From: Alphaproteobacteria bacterium
GTDB taxonomy: Bacteria > Pseudomonadota > Alphaproteobacteria > Caulobacterales > Caulobacteraceae
Direction of reading: 5' to 3'
Length of the DNA: 61,175 nucleotides
NCBI GenBank assembly: GCA_018820275.1
Contig: JAHJOO010000018.1
Span: 1-61,175, forward strand
Part shown: positions 34,944-44,169 of the stretch, piece by piece
How positions within the stretch are numbered: the first letter of the stretch is position 1
Layout: every line of letters begins with the position of its first letter
Translations under genes and position numbers: made by a program
Notes under the pieces: model-generated
Seen by the model: only the letters and a program-made list of their open reading frames with translations
What the model was told of the DNA's origin: nothing
The model's database searches: none

Positions 34944-35780
34944 ATGAAGATCAGACATGCCGCCGCCGCCCTGGCCCTGATGACCGCCGCCAGCGCCACG
35001 CCCGCCCTGGCCCAGTCCGCGCCCGACTGGAGCGGCTTCTACGTCGGCGTCCACGGGGGCTTCCTCGACAGCGACGAGGACAAGAACGAGACCCTGGTGT
35101 TCGACCGCGACTTCGACGGCGACTTCGACGACACCGTCGTGCTCAACGGCACGACCAACGACGCGTTCAGCCCGGGCTACTGCTCCGGCCAGGCCTCGAA
35201 CCCCAGCCCGACCAGCTGTGACCGCGACGACGGCGGCGTCGAGGGCGGCGCCCGCGTCGGCTACGACATGCAGTTCGGCAACTGGGTCGTGGGCGGCGTG
35301 GCCGAGATCGCGGCGGTGGACGCCGAGGACAGCGTCAGCGGCTTCAGCACCACGCCCGCCAACTATGTCTTCACCCGCAATCTGAAGCACACCGCCGCCC
35401 TGCGCGCCCGGCTCGGCTATGCCATGGGGCCGGCCCTGTTCTACGGCACCGGTGGTGCCGTCTACGGCAAGATCGACAACGTGTTCCGGACCTCCAACGG
35501 CGCCAACAGCTTCACCGAGACGGTCGAGGAAGACGACGCCGACGGCTATCAGTTCGGCGGCGGCGTGGAATGGAGCCTGGCACCGAACCTGACCCTGGTC
35601 GGTGAGTACCTCTACACCGATCTCGAGGCGGGCGAGCACGTCGTGCGCGCGGGCCCGGGCACGGCCCCGGCCACCAACCCGTTCATCCTGGCCCCGAACC
35701 CGGCCGGCACGGACATCACGCGGTCGAACCCCGACTTCAAGACCCATGCCTTCCGCCTGGGCATGAACATCCGCTTCTGA
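34944..35780 (+). CDS. Porin-like outer-membrane beta-barrel protein
   Basis: A 278-residue exported protein. The signal peptide ends at ALA near 23, and the mature start APDWSGFYVGVHGGFL is the classic opening of Omp25/OmpA-type small barrels. Alternating strands follow (VEGGARVGYDMQFGNWVVGG, LRARLGYAMGPALFYGTGGAVYG, LTLVGEYLYTDLEAG), ending HAFRLGMNIRF with terminal Phe. Surface loops are long, acidic and contain two cysteines (YCSG and SCD) that may form a disulfide. Function is likely structural or as a minor channel. Confidence 0.88.
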   Translation: MKIRHAAAALALMTAASATPALAQSAPDWSGFYVGVHGGFLDSDEDKNETLVFDRDFDGDFDDTVVLNGTTNDAFSPGYCSGQASNPSPTSCDRDDGGVEGGARVGYDMQFGNWVVGGVAEIAAVDAEDSVSGFSTTPANYVFTRNLKHTAALRARLGYAMGPALFYGTGGAVYGKIDNVFRTSNGANSFTETVEEDDADGYQFGGGVEWSLAPNLTLVGEYLYTDLEAGEHVVRAGPGTAPATNPFILAPNPAGTDITRSNPDFKTHAFRLGMNIRF

Positions 35781-35801
35781 TCCCTTTCGGACAGAGGCGC
35801 T

Positions 35802-35841
35802 GACGCCGGATCCGGGACCCCGGGTCCGGCGTCTTCTTTTT
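35802..35841 (+). terminator. Rho-independent terminator after the barrel gene
   Basis: GACGCCGGATCCGGG (35802-35816) pairs with CGGGTCCGGCGTC (35821-35833) and is followed by TTCTTTTT (35834-35841). This is the clearest intrinsic terminator in the window. Confidence 0.93.
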
Positions 35842-35927
35842 GCGCCCGGCCTTCCCCTTTGCCGAGGCTCGCACTAACCATCGGGCGGAGAGCGGTCGGG
35901 AGGACCGCGTCCGACAAGAGAGCCCCC

Positions 35928-38900
35928 ATGGCCGCCCAAGCCGAAGCCGCCGCCACGTTCGCCGAACGGATGGAGGCGCTGGAGCGCGACTTCGCCCGGG
36001 CGGGCGGCCAGACCTTCGGCCCGCTGGAGCGCGACTTCCTGGGCCAGGCGCTGGAGGACTGGTCGGCCGACGAAACCCCGGAAATCGGACTGCCGGACCT
36101 CGCGGCGGTCCTGGCGACCGTGTGGGCGGCCACCGCCGCGCGCCGGGCCGACGAGCCGCCGCGCGTGGAGGTGACGACCCTGACCGGCGCCGACGGTCGC
36201 GCCGCGGGCTTCGACCTCATCCACATCATCCAGAACGACGGCCCGTTCCTGGTCGACAGCGTCATGGGCGAACTGGCCGAGGCGGGCGTCTCGGTGCGGG
36301 CCATGTTCCACCCGGTCGTGCCGGCCGGTCGGGACGCGAACGGCGCCCGCGTCGCCGGCGCGACGCGGGAATCCCTGATCGTGGTGGTGGTGGATCCCAT
36401 GCCGCAGGAGCGCCGGGACGCCCTGCGCACCGGTCTTCTCGCCACCCTCGAGGACGTCGCCGCGGCCGTCGGGGATCACGCCGTCATGAACGCGGCCATG
36501 GCGGGGACGATCGACCACCTGCGCGCCGGTCCGCCCGGCGTGGATCCCGCCCTCGTGGCGGAATCGGTGGCCTTTCTCGAATGGCTCAATGCCGACCATT
36601 TCGTCTTCCTCGGCGCGCGCGACTACGACTATCCGCGCGACGAGACGGGTGCCTACCAGGCCGAGGCGCCGCTGTCGCAGTCGCGCGAGGGGCTGGGCGT
36701 CCTGCGCGATCCCGAGCGCACGGTGCTGCGCCGGACCAATGAACCGGCGGTGCTGACGGGCGCCATGAAGCGCCAGATCGACCTGTCGGATCCGGTCACC
36801 GTGGCCAAGGCGAACGCGCGCTCCCGGGTGCACCGTCGCGCCTACATGGACTACGTCGGCGTCAAGCGTTTCGGGCCCGACGGCCGGCCCTCGGGCGAGA
36901 CCCGCTTCGTCGGCCTGTTCACGGCCGAGGCCTACGACCGCCAGACCTCGGAGGTGCCGCTGATCCGCCGCAAGGTCGCCAACGCCCTGACGCGCGCGGC
37001 CAAGGCGGAGGGCAGCCACAGCCACAAGCGCCTGAAGAACATCCTCGAGGGCTATCCGCGCGACGAGCTGTTCCAGATCCGCGAGGACGAACTGCTGGAG
37101 ATCGCCCTCGGCATCCTGCATCTGCAGGACCGGCCGCGCATCCGCAGCTTCACCCGCAAGGACCCCTTCGACCGCTTCGTCTCGGTGCTGGTCTTCATTC
37201 CGCGCGACCGCTTCCACGCCTCGGTGCGCGAGCGCATAGGCCGCATCCTGGCGGAGGCGTGGGGCGGGCGGCTGTCGGCCTGGTATCCCGAACTGTCGGA
37301 CAACCCGCTGGTCCGCATCCACTACATCATCGGCGTGACCCCGGGCGAGCATCCGAAGCCCGACATGGCCGAGCTGGAGCACCGCATCGCCGAGGCCGGC
37401 CGCGGCTGGAAGGACCGGTTCGAGGCGGCCCTGCGGGCGGCGGCCGTCGACGAGGTCGGCGTCGGTCCGCTCAGCGAGCGGTGGGCCGAGGCCTTCGGTG
37501 CCGGCTACCGCGACCGCTACGACCCCGCCGAAGCGGTCCGGGACCTGCAGGGCTTCGACCGGCTGAACGACGACGGCGCTCCCGGCGACGGCGAGCCCGT
37601 CGGCGTCCGGGCCTTCCGCAACCCCGGCGACACGCCGCTGCAGTTCCGGTTCAAACTGTATCGCCGGGGCGGGGCCGTACCCCTGTCCGACGTCCTGCCG
37701 ATTCTCGCCGACATGGGGCTGAAGACGCTTGAGGAGTGGGGCCACGCGGTCCGGCCGCTGGGCGACGGCCCGGTCCATGTGCACGAGTTCCTGCTGGAAG
37801 ATCCCCGCGGGGAGGCGCTGTGCTTCGACGCCGTGGCCGGCCCGTTCGAGGCGGCGGTCCAGGCGGCGTGGAGCGGGCTGACCGAAAGCGACGGCTTCAA
37901 CCGGCTGGTGCTGGAGCTCGGCGTCGGCTGGCGCGAGGCGGCCCTGATCCGCACCCTGGCGCGCTATCGCCAGCAAAGCGGGCTGGACCCCAGCCAAGCC
38001 GTGCAGGAGGAGGCGCTGGTCCTCTATCCGGACGCCGGGCGGGCGCTTCTGGATCTCTTCCGGGCGAAATTCGATCCGGCCGGCGGCGACGTGCCGGCCC
38101 GGGCGGCCGAGGTCGCGGCCCTGACCGGGCGGCTGGCCGACCTGCTGCAGGACGTGAAGAGTCTGGATCACGACCGCGCGCTTCGGCGGATCGCGGCGCT
38201 GATCGGCGCGATCAAGCGGACCAATTTCTACCAGACGTCCGCGGACGGCGGCCCCAAGCCGCACATCTCCATCAAGATCGCCTCGCGGGAGCTCGACGAC
38301 CTGCCCCTGCCGAGACCCTATCGCGAGATCTTCGTCTGGGCGCCCCACGTGGAGGGCGTCCACCTGCGCTTCGGCCCGGTGGCGCGGGGCGGGCTGCGCT
38401 GGTCGGACCGGCGCGACGACTTCCGCACCGAGGTGCTGGGTCTGGTGAAGGCGCAGCAGGTCAAGAACGCGGTCATCGTGCCGGTCGGATCCAAGGGCGG
38501 ATTCTTCCCGAAATACCTGTCGGGGCTGGTCCGGGCCGGCGCTGACCGCGACGCCCAGCAGGCCGAGGCGATCCGGGCCTACAGGACCTTCCTGTCGGGC
38601 CTGCTGGACGTGACCGACAACATCGCGGCGGACGGCGCCGTGGTGCGGCCGCAGAACGTGATCGCCTGGGAGGACGACGACCCCTATCTGGTCGTCGCCG
38701 CCGACAAGGGCACGGCGACCTTCTCCGACATCGCCAACGGCGTCTCGGCCCAGTACGGCTTCTGGCTGGGCGACGCCTTCGCCTCGGGCGGCTCGGTCGG
38801 CTACGACCACAAGGCCATGGGCATCACGGCCCGCGGGGCCTGGGAGGCGGTCAAGCGCCACTTCCGCGAGATGGGCAAGGACATCCAGACCCAGCCCTTC

Positions 38901-40835
38901 ACCGTGGTGGGGGTCGGCGACATGTCGGGCGACGTGTTCGGCAACGGCATGCTGCTGTCCAGGGCGACGAAGCTGGTCGCCGCCTTCGACCATCGCGACG
39001 TCTTCCTGGACCCCGACCCCGACCCCGCCGTCTCCTGGGCCGAGCGAAACCGGATCTTCCAGCTGCCGCGGTCGTCGTGGCAGGACTACGACCGCTCGAA
39101 AATCTCCCGCGGCGGGGGCGTCTTCTCGCGCGGCGACAAGTCGATCCCGCTGTCGCCCGAGGTCCGCGCCCTGCTGGGCGTCGAGGACGAGGCCCTGGAC
39201 CCGCCGTCGCTGATGAAGGCGATCCTGAAGGCGCCGGCCGAGCTGCTCTACCTCGGCGGCATCGGCACCTATGTTAAGGCGCCCCACGAGACGGACGCCC
39301 AGGCCGGGGACAAGGCCAACGACGCGCTCCGCATCGACGGCAACGAGCTGCGGGTGAAGGTGGTGGGCGAGGGGGCCAACCTGGGCCTGACCCAGGCGGG
39401 CCGAATCCACTTCGCCCTGTCCGGCCGCGGCGACGGCGGGGGCCGGATCAACACCGACGCGATCGACAACTCCGCCGGCGTCGACACCTCCGACCACGAG
39501 GTGAACATCAAGATCCTGGTCGGCGGCGCGGTGGTCGCCGGGGCGCTGGACCCCGCGGACCGCGACGCCCTGCTGGCCTCCATGACCGATGAGGTCGGGC
39601 TGAAGGTGCTCAAGCACAACTACGACCAGACCCTGGCGCTGACGCTGCAGCAGGCGGAGGGCGCGGCCGCGCTGGACGCCCAGCAGGCCTTCATGCTGGC
39701 CCTGGGCGCCAGGGGCCGGCTGGACCGCAAGGTCGAAGGCCTGCCCGACGACCTCAAGCTGGCCGAGATGAAGGCCACCGGCTCCGCGCTGACCCGGCCG
39801 GAGCTGTCGGTCCTGACGGCCTACTCCAAGATCGAACTGTTCGACGAGATCGTCGCCTCCGGGGCGCCGGACGATCCCTTCTTCCATGCCACGCTCGTCA
39901 ACTACTTCCCGGCGGCCGTGCATGGGTTCGAGGCGGAGATGCGTGGTCACCGGCTGCGGCGCGAGATCATCTCGACCGTTCTGGCCAACGACATCGTCAA
40001 CGCCTGCGGGGCGACCTTCCCCCTGCGGCTGCGCCAGAGCGCGGAGACCGACGCGGGCCCGATGGTCCTCGCCTTCGCCGCAGCCCGTCGCATCTTCCGC
40101 CTGGACGAGGCCTGGGACGCGGTGTCCGCGCTCGACCTGAAGATCCCGGCCGAGGCCCAGACGGCGCTCTACGGCGAGATCGCCACCGTCATGCGCCGCC
40201 AGACCTTCTGGTTGACCCGCCGGGCCCGGCGCGCCGGCAGCACGGTCCAGGGCCTGATCGACGCCTATCAGCCCGTCGCCGACACGCTGAAGCCCCACGG
40301 GGGCGAGGTGCTGTCGCGTTTCGAACAGGCCCGGCTGCAGGCGCGGATCGACCAGTTCCGCGCGGCGGGGGCGCCGGACGACCTGGCCCGGTCGGTCGCC
40401 CTGCTGCGCCCCACGGTCGCCACCGCCGACATCGGCGACCTCGCGCGGGAGGCGGGCTGGGACGCGCCGTCCATGGCGCGCCTCTACCATCAGGTCGGCG
40501 CGGCCTTCGATTTCGACCGGCTGCGCGCGGCGGCCGGAGGCGTGCCGTCGCACGACCGCTTCGACCGCATGGCCGTCCGTCGCCTGATCCAGGAGCTCAA
40601 GGCCGAACAGCTGGTGCTGACGCGCGCGGTCGCCGGATCGGCCGACGCCTCGTGCGGCAAGGACGAGCTGACCGCCGAGCGCGCCGTCGACGCCTGGATC
40701 GGCCCGCGGCTGTCGATCGTCGAGGGCGTCCGCGCCTCGGTCGACGAGATCGAGGCCTCGGGCGCGGGCTGGACCTTCGCCAAGCTGACCATCGCCAACG
40801 CCACGATCCGGGAGATCGCCGCGGCGGTCCGCTAG
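35928..40835 (+). CDS. gdhZ: NAD-dependent glutamate dehydrogenase, large type
   Basis: Converts glutamate to 2-oxoglutarate and ammonia with NAD+. 1635 residues, typical of the 180-kDa family: a long N-terminal regulatory region with ACT-like segments (from about 100 with VDSVMGELAEAGVSVRAMFHP), a catalytic core with PVGSKGGFFPKYL near 852 and Rossmann motif VGVGDMSGDVFGNGML near 994, and a long helical C-terminus. In Caulobacter the same enzyme (GdhZ) is reported to restrain FtsZ and link growth to division. ATG 35928 is chosen over the upstream frame by position and content. Confidence 0.95.
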   Translation: MAAQAEAAATFAERMEALERDFARAGGQTFGPLERDFLGQALEDWSADETPEIGLPDLAAVLATVWAATAARRADEPPRVEVTTLTGADGRAAGFDLIHIIQNDGPFLVDSVMGELAEAGVSVRAMFHPVVPAGRDANGARVAGATRESLIVVVVDPMPQERRDALRTGLLATLEDVAAAVGDHAVMNAAMAGTIDHLRAGPPGVDPALVAESVAFLEWLNADHFVFLGARDYDYPRDETGAYQAEAPLSQSREGLGVLRDPERTVLRRTNEPAVLTGAMKRQIDLSDPVTVAKANARSRVHRRAYMDYVGVKRFGPDGRPSGETRFVGLFTAEAYDRQTSEVPLIRRKVANALTRAAKAEGSHSHKRLKNILEGYPRDELFQIREDELLEIALGILHLQDRPRIRSFTRKDPFDRFVSVLVFIPRDRFHASVRERIGRILAEAWGGRLSAWYPELSDNPLVRIHYIIGVTPGEHPKPDMAELEHRIAEAGRGWKDRFEAALRAAAVDEVGVGPLSERWAEAFGAGYRDRYDPAEAVRDLQGFDRLNDDGAPGDGEPVGVRAFRNPGDTPLQFRFKLYRRGGAVPLSDVLPILADMGLKTLEEWGHAVRPLGDGPVHVHEFLLEDPRGEALCFDAVAGPFEAAVQAAWSGLTESDGFNRLVLELGVGWREAALIRTLARYRQQSGLDPSQAVQEEALVLYPDAGRALLDLFRAKFDPAGGDVPARAAEVAALTGRLADLLQDVKSLDHDRALRRIAALIGAIKRTNFYQTSADGGPKPHISIKIASRELDDLPLPRPYREIFVWAPHVEGVHLRFGPVARGGLRWSDRRDDFRTEVLGLVKAQQVKNAVIVPVGSKGGFFPKYLSGLVRAGADRDAQQAEAIRAYRTFLSGLLDVTDNIAADGAVVRPQNVIAWEDDDPYLVVAADKGTATFSDIANGVSAQYGFWLGDAFASGGSVGYDHKAMGITARGAWEAVKRHFREMGKDIQTQPFTVVGVGDMSGDVFGNGMLLSRATKLVAAFDHRDVFLDPDPDPAVSWAERNRIFQLPRSSWQDYDRSKISRGGGVFSRGDKSIPLSPEVRALLGVEDEALDPPSLMKAILKAPAELLYLGGIGTYVKAPHETDAQAGDKANDALRIDGNELRVKVVGEGANLGLTQAGRIHFALSGRGDGGGRINTDAIDNSAGVDTSDHEVNIKILVGGAVVAGALDPADRDALLASMTDEVGLKVLKHNYDQTLALTLQQAEGAAALDAQQAFMLALGARGRLDRKVEGLPDDLKLAEMKATGSALTRPELSVLTAYSKIELFDEIVASGAPDDPFFHATLVNYFPAAVHGFEAEMRGHRLRREIISTVLANDIVNACGATFPLRLRQSAETDAGPMVLAFAAARRIFRLDEAWDAVSALDLKIPAEAQTALYGEIATVMRRQTFWLTRRARRAGSTVQGLIDAYQPVADTLKPHGGEVLSRFEQARLQARIDQFRAAGAPDDLARSVALLRPTVATADIGDLAREAGWDAPSMARLYHQVGAAFDFDRLRAAAGGVPSHDRFDRMAVRRLIQELKAEQLVLTRAVAGSADASCGKDELTAERAVDAWIGPRLSIVEGVRASVDEIEASGAGWTFAKLTIANATIREIAAAVR

Positions 40836-40859
40836 GGCCGGCCGCGGACGGGAGGGACG

Positions 40860-41318
40860 ATGCCGCGCAAATTCCTGGTCGTCGCCGACGAAAGTCCGGA
40901 GTTCGACGCCGCCCTGCGCTATGCCGCGCGCCGGGCGAGGTCGACCGGCGGCCGCGTGGCCCTTCTGCGGGTCATCCCGCGCGGCTCCGACGCCCACTGG
41001 GCCGGCGTGCGGGACGAGATCCAGCGGGAGCTGCGCGAGGAAGCCGAACGCCTGCTGAACCGGCTGGGCCAGGACGCGCAGGCGCGGTCCGGCGCCGCGC
41101 CGCAGTTCCTGATCGAGGAGGGCGAGCCGGTCGAGGCCATCCGGCGGGCGATCGAACAGGACCCCGAGATCAAGATCCTGGTCCTTGCCGCCGCCACGGG
41201 CGGGCGGGGACCGGGGCCTCTGGTCACCGCGGCCATCAAGGGCTTCGGCGGGCGCAAGCTGCCGGTGACCATCGTTCCGGGCGAGCTCAGCGACCAGGAC
41301 GTCGAGGATCTGGCCTGA
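40860..41318 (+). CDS. Universal stress protein (UspA family)
   Basis: A 152-residue single UspA domain. It starts KFLVVADESPEFDAALRYAARRA, with the nucleotide-binding strand-helix pattern, carries a long charged helix (EIQRELREEAERLLNRLG) in the middle and ends in KLPVTIVPGE. The usual C-terminal G-x2-G-x9-G(S/T) ATP motif is only partly kept (GGRGPGPLVTAAIKG), so ATP binding is uncertain. Located 24 bases after gdhZ and possibly co-transcribed. Confidence 0.88.
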   Translation: MPRKFLVVADESPEFDAALRYAARRARSTGGRVALLRVIPRGSDAHWAGVRDEIQRELREEAERLLNRLGQDAQARSGAAPQFLIEEGEPVEAIRRAIEQDPEIKILVLAAATGGRGPGPLVTAAIKGFGGRKLPVTIVPGELSDQDVEDLA

Positions 41319-41390
41319 TCCCGCCCCGCGGCAAGCGCACGCCCTGGCGGCGGGGTTGAACGAAGCGACGTCAGGGCGCATCTGCGGGCC

Positions 41391-41954
41391 ATGTTCATCC
41401 AGACCGAACCCACCCCCAATCCCGACGCGCTGAAATTCCTGCCCGGCCGGGGGGTGGCCGAGGGCGCGGGGATGGCGTTCCACGACCCCGCCTCGGCCGC
41501 AGCCTCGCCCCTCGCGCACGCCCTGTTCGGCCTGCACGGCGTCGCCGGGGTCTTCTTCGGTCCCGACCACGTCGCGGTGACGCGGACGCCCCAGGGGCCG
41601 GACTGGACCCAGCTGAAGCCCCACGTCCTGACCACGATCATGGATCATTTCGTGTCGGGCGCTCCGCTGCTGCGCGAGGGCGCGACCGGGGCGGAGCACG
41701 CCGCTTCGGACGATGACGACGAGGTGGTGCGCGAGATCAAGGCCCTGCTGGATTCGCGCGTCCGCCCGGCGGTGGCCCAGGACGGCGGCGACATCCTGTT
41801 CGACGCGTTTGACGCGCAGACCGGCGTCCTGACCCTGCGCATGCGCGGCGCCTGCGCCGGCTGCCCGTCGTCGACCGCCACGCTGAAGGCCGGCGTGGAG
41901 CAGATGATGCGCCACTACGTGCCCGAGGTGACCTCGGTCGAGGCGGCGCTCTGA
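41391..41954 (+). CDS. nfuA: NfuA-type iron-sulfur cluster carrier protein
   Basis: A 187-residue two-domain scaffold. N-terminal Nfu domain: MFIQTEPTPNPDALKFLPG, then HGVAGVFFGPDHVAVT. C-terminal NifU domain: IKALLDSRVRPAVAQDGGDI and the cluster-binding CAGCPSS with CxxC. It transfers 4Fe-4S clusters to client proteins; miaB nearby encodes a 4Fe-4S client. ATG at 41391 is placed at the family start. A downstream HTH gene starts 47 bases later and may be separate. Confidence 0.94.
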   Translation: MFIQTEPTPNPDALKFLPGRGVAEGAGMAFHDPASAAASPLAHALFGLHGVAGVFFGPDHVAVTRTPQGPDWTQLKPHVLTTIMDHFVSGAPLLREGATGAEHAASDDDDEVVREIKALLDSRVRPAVAQDGGDILFDAFDAQTGVLTLRMRGACAGCPSSTATLKAGVEQMMRHYVPEVTSVEAAL

Positions 41955-42001
41955 GCCATTGAAACGCTTCCGTCACGCGGCGACGCGCGGCATGATGCGC
42001 C

Positions 42002-42610
42002 ATGGCCGGATTTCGGGGCGACGCACGGGCGAAGGACGAGGCGCGGCGGCTGGGCGAGGCGCTGGCCCGTCTGCGCCGCGACGCGGGTCTGAACCAGGCC
42101 GAGGCCGGAGCCCGCGCCGGCATGACCGGGCAGGGGTGGGGGCTTTATGAATCCGGCAAGCGCCCCGGCCTGTTCCGCCCGGACGTCCAGCGGCGGCTGA
42201 CCGCCGCGGTCGGCGCGGATCCGGAAGGCCTCGCGCACGCCGCCTCGACGCGGGACCAGCCGGCGGCTGCGGACCCCTCCGGGCTGGAGAGCCGCGGACG
42301 CAAGTTCCGGGCGGAAGCCCCGATCCCTGGGTCGCCCGGTGTCCGCCACGTGGTTCTGACCGACGATTGCCTCGATCCGTGGGCGGGTGCCGGAACGGTG
42401 GTCGAGTACGACCCCGACCGGTTCCCCCGCCGGGGCCAGGGCTGCGTCGTGGAGGGCGATGACGGGGGCGTTTCCGTCTGGATCTTCGACGGGGCCGACG
42501 CGGACCGGCTGCACCTGCGCGGCGGCCCCGGCGGGCTGGAGAGCGCCGTCAGGATGGGCCGGGCGGGCGTCGCTCGGGTCGGCGCCGTGGTGGCCCGGCG
42601 CGACGCATGA
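42002..42610 (+). CDS. XRE-type regulator with S24/LexA-like C-terminal domain
   Basis: A 202-residue protein. Residues 15-72 form an XRE helix-turn-helix (LGEALARLRRDAGLNQAEAG then GLYESGKRPG). Residues 114-160 resemble the S24 peptidase/CI C-terminal fold, but where the family has G-D-S-M-x-P this one has DDCLDP (121-126), so the catalytic Ser is Cys123, and no suitable partner Lys is obvious. It would be a repressor with a non-cleaving sensor domain. Target unknown. It is followed by another XRE gene 70 bases on. Not obviously from a phage. Confidence 0.75.
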   Translation: MAGFRGDARAKDEARRLGEALARLRRDAGLNQAEAGARAGMTGQGWGLYESGKRPGLFRPDVQRRLTAAVGADPEGLAHAASTRDQPAAADPSGLESRGRKFRAEAPIPGSPGVRHVVLTDDCLDPWAGAGTVVEYDPDRFPRRGQGCVVEGDDGGVSVWIFDGADADRLHLRGGPGGLESAVRMGRAGVARVGAVVARRDA

Positions 42611-42679
42611 AACTTTTTCGTTGCAATCCCAAGGTGCACATGAAACACCGTCGTCTCAACCTCGAGGACGGAGCGAACG

Positions 42680-43021
42680 ATGGGCCCGCGCGACAGCACC
42701 GAGATCGACCGGGACCTGGGCGAGCGCCTGGCGGCACGCCGCGCGAGCCTGGGCCTCACACGGGCCCAGGTCGCGGCGACCGCGGGCGTCAGCGTGCAGC
42801 AGCTGGCCAAGTACGAGGCCGGGGCCAATCGGGTGCCGGCCTCGCGGCTCGTGGTTCTGGCCGAGGCCCTGGGCCTGTCGGTCGGCGCCTTGCTGCCGAG
42901 CCGCGAGCCCCGCGCCTCGGCGGAGCGCGACGGCCTCGTCTTCGACCGGCTGGCGGCCCGGATTCCGGATCCGGCGGTGCGGTCGGCGCTGATCGGGCTG
43001 GCGTCCGTCCTGGCGAGCTGA
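42680..43021 (+). CDS. Small XRE-family transcriptional regulator
   Basis: A 113-residue protein with an HTH in residues 11-70 (LGERLAARRASLGLTRAQVA, GVSVQQLAKYEAGANRVPAS) and a short helical tail. The QQLAKYEAGANR pattern matches the XRE protein at 49253 (QQIQKYEKGSNR), so the two are related copies. The ATG at 42680 sits just after a GGAGCGA ribosome site. Encoded between the S24-like regulator and tsaB; its targets are unknown. Confidence 0.8.
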   Translation: MGPRDSTEIDRDLGERLAARRASLGLTRAQVAATAGVSVQQLAKYEAGANRVPASRLVVLAEALGLSVGALLPSREPRASAERDGLVFDRLAARIPDPAVRSALIGLASVLAS

Positions 43022-43040
43022 CCCCGCGACGGCCCGGGCG

Positions 43041-43718
43041 ATGAGGGTCCTGGTGATCGACACCGCCCTCGGGCTGTGCACGGCCGCGGCCTTCGACGGC
43101 GCCCGGACCGTCGTCCGCAGCGTTCCGATGGCGCGCGGTCATCAGGAAGCGCTGGCGCCCCTCGCCGAGGCGGCGATGACGGCGGCGGGGCTGGAGTTCG
43201 CCGGACTGGACGGAATCGGCGTCACCGTGGGCCCGGGGTCCTTCACCGGCCTGCGGGTCGGTCTGGCCTTCGCCCAGGGACTGGGCGCGGCGCTGGATCG
43301 GCCGGTCGTGGGCGTATCCAGCCTCGACGCCCTGGCGTCTTCGGTCGCGCCCGACGGCCGTCCCGTCGCCGCCGTGATCGACGCCCGCCGGGGTCAGGTC
43401 TACGCGCGCCTGTTCGACGGGGCGGGCGTCCCCCTCGACGCGCCCGCGGCGACCCCGCTGGCCGATCTTGCCGCCCGGCTGCACGGGGCGGGGCAGGGGG
43501 GGCGACTGGTCGCAAGCGGGGCCAGCCTCGCGGCCGACCTCCCGCCCGGCTGGGCCCGGATCGATCTCGACGGGCCGACGCCCGAGGCGCTGATCCGGCT
43601 GACGGAAGGTGCCCTGGCCGGGGGGCCGGTCGACGCGCCGCGTCCCCAGTATCTGCGGGCCCCCGACGCCACCCCGCCGACCCGCCTGCCGGGACAGCCG
43701 CGCCCCGGCCGGGCATGA
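43041..43718 (+). CDS. tsaB: tRNA threonylcarbamoyladenosine biosynthesis protein TsaB
   Basis: A 225-residue non-catalytic ASKHA-fold partner of TsaD in making t6A at position 37 of ANN-decoding tRNAs. It starts MRVLVIDTALGLCTAA, shows GVTVGPGSFTGLRVGLAFAQGL and VSSLDALA, and DARRGQVYARLF. The stop overlaps the rimI start (ATGA), the common tsaB-rimI pair. TsaD, TsaC and TsaE are not in the window. Confidence 0.94.
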   Translation: MRVLVIDTALGLCTAAAFDGARTVVRSVPMARGHQEALAPLAEAAMTAAGLEFAGLDGIGVTVGPGSFTGLRVGLAFAQGLGAALDRPVVGVSSLDALASSVAPDGRPVAAVIDARRGQVYARLFDGAGVPLDAPAATPLADLAARLHGAGQGGRLVASGASLAADLPPGWARIDLDGPTPEALIRLTEGALAGGPVDAPRPQYLRAPDATPPTRLPGQPRPGRA

Positions 43719-44140
43719 CGCCGGACCTCGACGCCCTGGCGGCGCTTCACGCCGAGGCCTTCGACGCCCCCTGGGACGCCGCGGCGCTCCGGTCGCTGGT
43801 CGACCGCCCCGGCGCCGTCCTGGAGCTGGCCCCGGACGGGTTCGTCCTCGTGCAGGTGGCGGGCGACGAGGCGGAGGTGCTGACCCTGGCGGTCCGGCCG
43901 CCGGCGCGTCGGCGCGGCCTCGCGCGCGCCCTGATGACCCGCGCCTCGGCCGAAGCGGCCGCCCGGGGTGCCGGCCGACTGTTTCTGGAGGTGGCCGAGG
44001 ACAACGCCGCCGCGCGGTCGTTGTACGCCTCCCTGGGGTTCGGCGAGGTGGGTCGACGCCCCCGATACTACGCCCGTCCGGGCGGGGTCGGGATCGACGC
44101 CTTGCTACTGGCTCTCAACTTGACCGGACCGCTTCCCTAG
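43715..44140 (+). CDS. rimI: Ribosomal protein S18 alanine N-acetyltransferase-like GNAT enzyme
   Basis: A 141-residue GNAT acetyltransferase. Motif A VRPPARRRGLARALMTRASAEA (with R-R-G-L-A) binds acetyl-CoA, and VAEDNAAARSLYASLGFGEVGRRPRYYA is the usual C-terminal segment. Pairing with tsaB supports RimI, which acetylates ribosomal protein S18. The substrate is inferred from the neighbourhood. ATG 43715 overlaps tsaB by four bases; the longer frame is a read-through artefact. Confidence 0.88.
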   Translation: MTPDLDALAALHAEAFDAPWDAAALRSLVDRPGAVLELAPDGFVLVQVAGDEAEVLTLAVRPPARRRGLARALMTRASAEAAARGAGRLFLEVAEDNAAARSLYASLGFGEVGRRPRYYARPGGVGIDALLLALNLTGPLP

Positions 44141-44169
44141 GGCGCGACGGCCCCCTATTCTCGCCCGCC

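Noticed and set aside
35874..41915. A 2013-residue open frame on the minus strand across the glutamate dehydrogenase gene
   Set aside because: It is antisense to a clearly identified gene, has a low-complexity Arg/Gly/Ala/His composition and no domain. High-GC DNA gives such long antisense frames.
12615..42350. Other CACGTG hexamers (holA, parB, glutamate dehydrogenase, S24-like gene) as further parS sites
   Set aside because: They lack the GTTT and AAAC arms needed for ParB recognition.
42600..42680. TGAAAC words before the two adjacent XRE genes as a shared operator
   Set aside because: The words are too short and irregularly spaced, with no palindrome, to support a binding site.
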